A stretch of DNA of 64,000 nt from Pseudonocardia endophytica. GTDB taxonomy: Bacteria > Actinomycetota > Actinomycetes > Mycobacteriales > Pseudonocardiaceae. The notes below the pieces were generated by a model. It was not told the origin of the DNA, did no database searches, and saw only the letters and a list, made by a program, of their open reading frames with translations. Positions 58,572 through 64,000 of the stretch are shown here, in pieces; position 1 is the first letter of the stretch, and each line of letters opens with the position of its first letter. Location of the stretch: contig NZ_SMFZ01000002.1 of assembly GCF_004339565.1 (NCBI RefSeq), positions 1,736,001-1,800,000 on the forward strand, written 5' to 3'. Made by a program: the position numbers and the translations under genes.

Positions 58572-59741
58572 GTGACCGCAAGCGCTTCCGACCAGCACGC
58601 TCCCGAACGGGCCCCGACCGCCCGTCGCACCGTCGGCCTGCTCGCCGACCCGGGCGCGGCCGCCGAGCTCGCCCGCCGGCTCGGCCGGGATCTTCCCGAC
58701 CTGCTCGGGAGGCAGGTGGGCGGGTCGTGGGGCGTCGAGCCCGTCGAGACCGAGCTGGAGCTCGATGAGAACGGCGCGCTGCCCGTCGTCGAGATCGGGA
58801 GCCGGGCACTCGACGACCGCGGATGGGATGCCGTCGTACTGATCTCCGATCTGCCGCGACGCGCGGGCACCGAACCGGTTGCCGCGGACGGCGCGACGGG
58901 GCACCGGGTCGGCCTGCTGTCGCTGCCCGCGCTCGGTGCGGTCGCCCAGTACCGCAGGGCGAGGGACACGGTGCTGCGACTCGTCGCGGACCATCTCGTG
59001 CCCGGTGGCGGCGACACCCGCTCCGGTGCGGCGGCCGCTCTGACCCGGCTGGACGCGAGTGGTGAACGGACCGGCGGGGACGCGGACCCCGAGGACACCG
59101 ACGACGCGGGATCCGGCGGCGCCGAGGAGGCGATCGACGTCCGGCTCGCGATGACCGGCGCCCGCGGGCGGATGCGCCTGCTCCTCGGGCTGGTCCGCGC
59201 GAACCGGCCGTGGCGGCTCGTGCCGAGCCTGGCGCCCGCGCTCGCGGCGGCCGCTGCGGGCGCCGCGTTCGGGATCTTCTACTCCAACATCTGGTCGCTG
59301 GCCACGGCGCTCGGTATCTGGCGTCAGGTCGTCGTCTGCGTGATGGCGCTCGTCGCGATGGTCGTGTGGCTGATCCTGAACAACCGGCTCTGGGAGCGTC
59401 GCACGGACCGGTCGCTGCGCGAGGAGGCGACGCTGTCCAACGCCTCGACGGTGCTGACCGTGGCCGTCGGCGTGCTGTGCATGTTCGTGCTCGTGTTCGT
59501 GATCGCGCTGGTCGGATCCGTGATCGTGATCCCGGGCCACTACCTGGCGAGCAACCTCGGCCGGGAGTGGGGCGTCGACGACTACCTCATGATCGCCTGG
59601 CTCTCCTGCTCGATGGGCACGGTCGCCGGGGCGCTCGGCTCCGGGTTCGCCGACGAGAAGGCCGTCCGCCAGGCCGCCTACAGCCAGCGGGAGCTGGAGC
59701 GCCGCCGCAGGCTCGACGAGCAGGACTCGTCGCGGCGGTGA
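58572..59741 (+). CDS. Membrane protein, function unknown
   Basis: A 389-residue protein. Residues 1-190 are soluble with alternating strands and helices (VGLLADPGAAAELARRL near 21; WDAVVLISDLPRR near 84). The acidic linker at about 150-185 leads to four hydrophobic helices: LAPALAAAAAGAAFGIFY (222-239), VVVCVMALVAMVVWLILN (251-268), TVLTVAVGVLCMFVLVFVIA (290-309) and LMIAWLSCSMGTVAGALG (339-356). A basic C-terminus ends the protein. No family recognised; conserved actinobacterial membrane protein is the safest label. In-frame GTG codons at 58569 and 58572 are both possible starts. Confidence 0.75.
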   Translation: MTASASDQHAPERAPTARRTVGLLADPGAAAELARRLGRDLPDLLGRQVGGSWGVEPVETELELDENGALPVVEIGSRALDDRGWDAVVLISDLPRRAGTEPVAADGATGHRVGLLSLPALGAVAQYRRARDTVLRLVADHLVPGGGDTRSGAAAALTRLDASGERTGGDADPEDTDDAGSGGAEEAIDVRLAMTGARGRMRLLLGLVRANRPWRLVPSLAPALAAAAAGAAFGIFYSNIWSLATALGIWRQVVVCVMALVAMVVWLILNNRLWERRTDRSLREEATLSNASTVLTVAVGVLCMFVLVFVIALVGSVIVIPGHYLASNLGREWGVDDYLMIAWLSCSMGTVAGALGSGFADEKAVRQAAYSQRELERRRRLDEQDSSRR

Positions 59742-59786
59742 CCCCGCTCACGTCGTCGTTAGCCTCGCTAAGTGGTCGGGTAGTCC

Positions 59787-60674
59787 ATGATCATGAGGAC
59801 CGATGACGACCAGTGGGACATCACGACGAGCGTCGGCGCGACCGCGCTGGCGGTGGCCGTCGGGCGCGCGATCGAGACCACGCGCGCCGACGGGCTGGTG
59901 GACGACCCGTACGCCAAGGCGTTCGTGGACGCGGCCGGTGACGCCCTGCCGCTCCCGGACGACCCGGCCGGCGACGACGTCCTGCGCGCCCAGGCCGGCT
60001 ACCTCGGCATCCGGTCCCGGTTCTTCGACGACGCGCTCGGCTCCGCCGTCGAGGCCGGCACGTCACAGGTCGTGCTGCTGGCGGCCGGACTGGACACCCG
60101 CGGGTGCCGTCTCGGATGGCCGTCCGGCGTCACCGTCTACGAGGTGGACCAGCCCGCCGTGCTGGAGTTCAAGGACCGGGTCCTCGCCGACGCGGGCGCC
60201 ACGTCCGAGGCGACCCGCGTCGCCGTGCCCGTCGACCTGCGCCACGACTGGCCGGCGGCCCTGACAGCGGCCGGGTTCGACCCGTCGCGCCCGACCGTCT
60301 GGCTGGCCGAGGGCCTTCTGCCGTACCTGCCCGCGGACGCCGAGCGCCTGCTGTTCGAGCGCGTGCAGGAGCTGTCCGCGCCGGGCAGCCGGATCGCCGT
60401 CGAGCACTTCGCGGACAGCGTGGACGACATCCTCGCCAACCCCAACTTCCGGTCCCTGTCCGAGCGCCTGGTCGGCACGGACGTCGCGGGCCTGTTCTTC
60501 GACGAGCCGCGCGGCGAGGGACCGGACGCGTGGCTGTCCACGCACGGCTGGGACGTCCGCTCGGGTGCCGTGCGGGACCTGGCCCGGCGGTACGGCCGCA
60601 CGCTCGACGACGACGTCCGGGACTCGATGGGCACGGTCGAGTTGCTCAGCGCGGACCTCACCCGCGCCGCCTGA
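59787..60674 (+). CDS. SAM-dependent methyltransferase (SxTA/LCMT-like, mycobacterial type)
   Basis: A 295-residue methyltransferase of the leucine-carboxyl-methyltransferase-like family abundant in mycobacteria. WDITTSVGATALAVAVGRA near residue 9, VVLLAAGLDTRGCRLGWP near residue 95 (SAM motif I) and VYEVDQPAVLEFKDRVL near residue 117 are diagnostic. O-methylation of a carboxylate or hydroxyl is likely; the substrate is unknown. Two ATGs at 59787 and 59793 are possible. Single gene. Confidence 0.9.
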   Translation: MIMRTDDDQWDITTSVGATALAVAVGRAIETTRADGLVDDPYAKAFVDAAGDALPLPDDPAGDDVLRAQAGYLGIRSRFFDDALGSAVEAGTSQVVLLAAGLDTRGCRLGWPSGVTVYEVDQPAVLEFKDRVLADAGATSEATRVAVPVDLRHDWPAALTAAGFDPSRPTVWLAEGLLPYLPADAERLLFERVQELSAPGSRIAVEHFADSVDDILANPNFRSLSERLVGTDVAGLFFDEPRGEGPDAWLSTHGWDVRSGAVRDLARRYGRTLDDDVRDSMGTVELLSADLTRAA

Positions 60675-60755
60675 CCCGTCGCGGTTGTTCCCCGTCCCGG
60701 CGCGGCTTATGTTCTCCGACGGACGACAGCCGCGTACCCGGATCGGGGGCTCTCT

Positions 60756-63167
60756 TTGGCAGCGGGAACGGCGGACGGGACACGGACGGTGGTCCTGTCC
60801 TCGGCGCGCTCCGGGACCGAACGGATGCTGCTGCGGACCTGGGTGTCCGAGCACTTCCCGTCGGCGGAGATGATCCAGCTCGGCTCGCGTTCGGAGCCGC
60901 CGTCCGCGCTGGAGCGCTCGCTCGACGGCGACGCGACGCTCGTCGTGCCGGTGCGGGTCACGTGGGTCCCGCCGGAGGACGACGACGCGGGGCCGGTCCG
61001 CAGCATGGCGGGTCTGGCGACCGGGGCGGTCATGCGGAACGCGTGGTGGCGGCTGCACCCGCAGCTGGCGCGGCACCGTCCGGAGGCCGCGCAGGTCGTG
61101 GCCGGGGAGCCGGCGACCGTCGCCGACCTCATGTCGCGGTTCGCGGCACAGGTGCAGGACCGCAGCGGGTCGTCCGCGTTCGCCCGGTTCGTCGTGCGCC
61201 AGGCCGTGCTCGCCTGCGATCGCGCGGAGCGGCGCGTCCTCGGCGACCGGTACAAGGTGCCGCGGCGGATGGTCGAGCAGATCACGTCGTCGTCGCGGTT
61301 CTCCGAGCTCGTCGGGCGCCTGGTCGGCGAGACCGGCACGCCGCGCGACGAGGTCGAGCGCCGGCTGCGCCGCAGCTTCCACGAGATGGCCGCCGTCCAG
61401 AGCCCGCCCGCCATCGACGTGTTCCGGGCGATGATGGGTCCGTTGCACGCCAAGGCGTGGGACGTGCACGTCGACGAGTCCGGGCTGGAGCGCCTCCGCG
61501 AGCTGAACAAGGAGCACGCGCTCGTGTTCCTGCCGTCGCACCGGTCCTATTCGGACCCGTTGCTGTTCGCCGAGGTGCTGCACGAGCGGAACTTCCCGCG
61601 CAACCACGTGCTCGGCGGCAACAACCTGTCGTTCTGGCCGATGGGCGCGCTGGGCCGCCGCGCCGGGATCGTGTTCATCCGACGCTCGTTCGGCGGGGAC
61701 ACCGTCTACAAGGCGGCCATGCAGGAGTACCTGGGCCACCTGCTGTCCAAGCGGTTCAACCTCGAGTGGTACATCGAGGGCGGCCGCAGCCGCACCGGGA
61801 AGCTCCGCCGCCCGCGCTACGGGCTGCTGCGCTACCTGGCCGCGGCGCTGCAGGACCGGCCGGGGCTGGACGCCGTGCTGGTGCCGGTGTCGATCGTCTA
61901 CGACCAGCTGCACGAGGTCGGCGCCATGGCCGCCGAGCAGCGCGGGGCTGCGAAGAAGTCCGAGGGACTGGGCTGGCTGGCCGGCTACTTCCGCGACCAG
62001 CGCCGGCACATCGGAACCGCGCGCGTCCGGTTCGCCGAGCCGATCTCGTTCCGGCAGGCGCTCGAGGAGTCCGGCGACGGGTCGGCGCAGCTGGAGAAGA
62101 TCGCGTTCCGGGTCTGCGTCGGGATCAACAAGGTCAGCGCCGCGACCGCGACGTCGCTGGCGACGTTCGCGTTGCTGACCGCCCGCGACCGGGCGCTGAC
62201 GCTGCAGCAGGTGCGCGACGTCGTCGCACCGCTGGCCGACTACCTGGACGCGCGCGGTGTCCCGGTGCCGGTCGCCGAGCTGCGCACCCGGCACGGTCTG
62301 CGGATGACGCTCGACCAGCTGGCCGAGGCGCGCGTCGTCGAGATCTACTCCGGTGGCACGGAGCCGGTCTTCTCGATCGCCCGCGGGCGCCACCACGTGG
62401 CGGCGTTCTACCGCAACGGCGCCCTGCACCACCTGCTCAACCGCGCGCTGACCGAGGTCGCGCTGCTGCGCGTCGGGGACATGCCGGACGGCACGCCCGG
62501 CGAGGAGCTGGCCGAGCGGGCGTGGGACGAGCTGAACCGGCTGCGCGACCTGCTCAAGTTCGAGTTCTTCTTCTCCGACCGCAAGGCGCTGCGGGAGGAG
62601 GTGTTCGGCGAGTTCGAGCTGATGGACGCGGACTGGCGCCTCGGGGGACGGCAGCCGGCGGAGCTCGCGACGCAGGCGGGACGGGGCGAGACGAGCCCGG
62701 CCCGCCCGGCGGACGCGCGCGCGATCCTGCGACGGGTGCCGCTGCTCGTCGCGCCCGGGACGCTGCGGTCGTTCCTGGACGCGCAGCTCGTCGTGGCCGA
62801 GCAGCTCGCGGAGATGGGCGAGGCTCCGATGACCGACGAGAAGGCGTTCCTGGAGACGTGCCTGGGTGTGGGGCGACAGATGTTGTTGCAGCACAGGCTG
62901 GATCGAGCGGACTCGGTGTCCCGGGAGCTGTACGCGACGGCGCTGCGGCTGGCCGAGAACCGGAACCTGGTCGCGCCGGACGGCGACGCGGACGTTCTCG
63001 TGGCGGGTCGGCGGGCCTGGCAGGAGGAGCTGACCTCGCTGATCGACGACATGGGACGGCTCGCGCGCCTGGAGCGGGCCCGGCTCGAGGTCGTCCTCGG
63101 CGGGGCGGGCGACTCGCCGGACGGGGCGGGCGAGACGGCCGAGGGCAGCTCGGGCGTCGCCAGCTGA
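60756..63167 (+). CDS. plsB: Glycerol-3-phosphate 1-O-acyltransferase PlsB
   Basis: A roughly 803-residue acyltransferase, of PlsB size. The catalytic block HRSYSDPLLFAEVL near residue 261 gives the HX4D motif; GGNNLSFWPMGALGRRAG near 287, FNLEWYIEGGRSRTGKL near 330 and LDAVLVPVSIVYDQLHE near 369 supply motifs II-IV that bind glycerol-3-phosphate. It transfers an acyl group to sn-1 as the first step of phospholipid synthesis, at the cytoplasmic membrane. The start looks like TTG at 60756 with a GGGGG tract upstream; a GTG near 60790 is an alternative. Paired with the HAD/acyltransferase gene, as in mycobacterial plsB2. Confidence 0.9.
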   Translation: MAAGTADGTRTVVLSSARSGTERMLLRTWVSEHFPSAEMIQLGSRSEPPSALERSLDGDATLVVPVRVTWVPPEDDDAGPVRSMAGLATGAVMRNAWWRLHPQLARHRPEAAQVVAGEPATVADLMSRFAAQVQDRSGSSAFARFVVRQAVLACDRAERRVLGDRYKVPRRMVEQITSSSRFSELVGRLVGETGTPRDEVERRLRRSFHEMAAVQSPPAIDVFRAMMGPLHAKAWDVHVDESGLERLRELNKEHALVFLPSHRSYSDPLLFAEVLHERNFPRNHVLGGNNLSFWPMGALGRRAGIVFIRRSFGGDTVYKAAMQEYLGHLLSKRFNLEWYIEGGRSRTGKLRRPRYGLLRYLAAALQDRPGLDAVLVPVSIVYDQLHEVGAMAAEQRGAAKKSEGLGWLAGYFRDQRRHIGTARVRFAEPISFRQALEESGDGSAQLEKIAFRVCVGINKVSAATATSLATFALLTARDRALTLQQVRDVVAPLADYLDARGVPVPVAELRTRHGLRMTLDQLAEARVVEIYSGGTEPVFSIARGRHHVAAFYRNGALHHLLNRALTEVALLRVGDMPDGTPGEELAERAWDELNRLRDLLKFEFFFSDRKALREEVFGEFELMDADWRLGGRQPAELATQAGRGETSPARPADARAILRRVPLLVAPGTLRSFLDAQLVVAEQLAEMGEAPMTDEKAFLETCLGVGRQMLLQHRLDRADSVSRELYATALRLAENRNLVAPDGDADVLVAGRRAWQEELTSLIDDMGRLARLERARLEVVLGGAGDSPDGAGETAEGSSGVAS

Positions 63168-63226
63168 CGGCGCGGTGATCGCCACCCGCACGTAATCTCT
63201 GCGCAGAACCGACGAGGGGAGCTCCG

Positions 63227-64000
63227 GTGTCGCAGGCTGACCGGCTGCGGGCGATCCGCGCCGTCCCGCAGGGCCCGGGGACCGTGGCCTACTTCGACTA
63301 CGACGGCACCGTCATCGACGGCTACTCGGCGGGCGCGTTCTACCGCAAGCGCCTGCGCGAGTTCGACGTCGGGCCGGTCGAGCTGGTCCGGACGATCGCG
63401 GCCGGCATGCGCGGGATCCGCACCGACGACGACTTCCGCGAGTTCCTCGCGCTCACGCTCGAGACGTGGAAGGGACGCACCACCGACGAGCTCCACGAGC
63501 TGGGCCGCACGCTGTTCCGCGACGAGATCGCCGGTCAGCTGCACGCCGAGGTGTGGGAGCTCGTCGCGGCGCACCAGGAACGGGGCCACCTGGTGGTGAT
63601 GGCGTCCTCGGCGACCCGGTTCCAGGTGCAGCCGATGGCCGACGAGCTCGGCGCCGACGGCCTGCTGTGCACCGAGCTCGAGGTCTCGGACGGCGTGCTC
63701 ACCGGTCGCGCGGACGGCATGACGCTGTGGGGTCCCGGCAAGGCGGCCGCCGTGCGCAAGGACGCGGCGGACCGGGGCGTCGATCTCGGTGACTGCTTCG
63801 CCTACGCGAACGGGACCGAGGACGCGGACTTCCTGTCCGCCGTCGGGAACCCGGTGGCGGTGTCGCCGACCGACGAGCTGCGACGGCTGGCGACCGAGAT
63901 GGACTGGCCGATCCTGGACTGTGCCCCGCGCGGCGGGCTGTTCCCGTCCGGGACCGACGTGGCGCGCACCGCCGTGTTCTACGGCGGGCTGCTCGGCGGG
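63227..64000 (+). CDS. HAD-IB phosphatase, probable N-terminal part of a HAD-acyltransferase (PlsC-type); cut by the window edge
   Basis: An open frame from a GTG at 63227, after GAGGGGAGC, to the last base of the window (258 codons, no stop). HAD motif I is YFDYDGTVIDGYSAGAFY near residue 22; motif II Ser is in VVMASSATRFQVQPM near residue 125; WGPGKAAAVRKDAADRG and CFAYANGTEDADFLSAVG near residues 170-205 complete the active site. The trailing GLFPSGTDVARTAVFYGGLL looks like the linker into a membrane/acyltransferase part. Mycobacteria have a bifunctional HAD-PlsC protein beside plsB2, so the missing C-terminus is expected to hold a 1-acylglycerol-3-phosphate acyltransferase. That part cannot be seen here. 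Confidence 0.85.
   Translation, partial: MSQADRLRAIRAVPQGPGTVAYFDYDGTVIDGYSAGAFYRKRLREFDVGPVELVRTIAAGMRGIRTDDDFREFLALTLETWKGRTTDELHELGRTLFRDEIAGQLHAEVWELVAAHQERGHLVVMASSATRFQVQPMADELGADGLLCTELEVSDGVLTGRADGMTLWGPGKAAAVRKDAADRGVDLGDCFAYANGTEDADFLSAVGNPVAVSPTDELRRLATEMDWPILDCAPRGGLFPSGTDVARTAVFYGGLLGG

Noticed and set aside
1-64000. CRISPR arrays, tRNA or rRNA genes, complete insertion sequences, prophage
   Set aside because: No regularly spaced repeats with unique spacers, no cloverleaf-like conserved ends, no transposase or phage structural genes were found by reading.

Overview
The window is about 64 kb of very GC-rich bacterial DNA with dense coding, frequent GTG starts and many 4-base ATGA/GTGA gene overlaps. 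F420-type luciferase-like oxidoreductases, a DUF5709 protein, a DUF6153/DUF305 pair, a DUF222-type HNH endonuclease remnant, an SxTA-type methyltransferase and a plsB/plsC-like pair point to an actinomycete. My best guess is the Pseudonocardiaceae (Pseudonocardia-like); this is inference from gene content, as there is no rRNA or tRNA gene. Most of the window is accessory catabolism with local regulators.

Left part (1-8.1 kb): small actinobacterial proteins, a DUF6153-DUF305 envelope pair, a luciferase-like oxidoreductase coupled to a cation/proton antiporter, a methyltransferase and a decayed SGNH hydrolase. At 5266-8118 follows a tightly overlapping four-gene cassette: two Lys/Glu-rich repeat proteins sharing a 42-residue C-terminal motif, a degenerate ATP-grasp-like protein and an intact ATP-grasp ligase. 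This looks like a precursor-plus-ligase protein-modification system and is the best candidate here for something undescribed.

8.1-14.2 kb: a GntR regulator divergent from a five-gene operon for aromatic or cyclic-compound breakdown (flavin-dependent hydroxylase of acyl-CoA dehydrogenase fold, FAH-type hydrolase, C-C or ester hydrolase, FAD hydroxylase, extradiol-type dioxygenase). A cluster of 62-bp palindromic repeats follows. 14.6-27.4 kb: a sugar-acid-like catabolic island with two DapA-type aldolases/dehydratases, two MFS permeases, two flavin oxidoreductases, an aldehyde dehydrogenase and DhaK/DhaL, under a LacI and a GntR regulator whose probable palindromic operators are readable. 27.5-32 kb: a double AsnC-type regulator with an M20 amidohydrolase and an MHS permease, then an HNH endonuclease remnant.

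32.1-34.8 kb: an unrecognised 868-residue membrane-anchored TPR-like protein whose 3' end carries an antisense copy of the neighbouring P450 gene's end. 34.8-44 kb: two P450 loci (one with a TetR regulator and a perfect palindrome, one with an AraC regulator and 21-bp-spaced direct repeats), FAH and metallo-beta-lactamase-fold hydrolases, small hydrolases and an AAC(3)-like acetyltransferase.

44.1-50.7 kb: an AI-2E-type membrane protein, then a cobalt-type nitrile hydratase operon (amidase, beta, alpha, His-rich accessory protein) preceded by an ArsR regulator and an unusual SRPBCC-AmiC-like fusion, with an operator-like inverted repeat over the promoter. 50.9-64 kb: mostly single genes (luciferase-like oxidoreductases, HAD and alpha/beta hydrolases, a FAD monooxygenase, a Nudix CoA pyrophosphatase, TetR, SRPBCC, two membrane proteins, a methyltransferase), ending with plsB and the start of a HAD/acyltransferase gene cut by the right edge.
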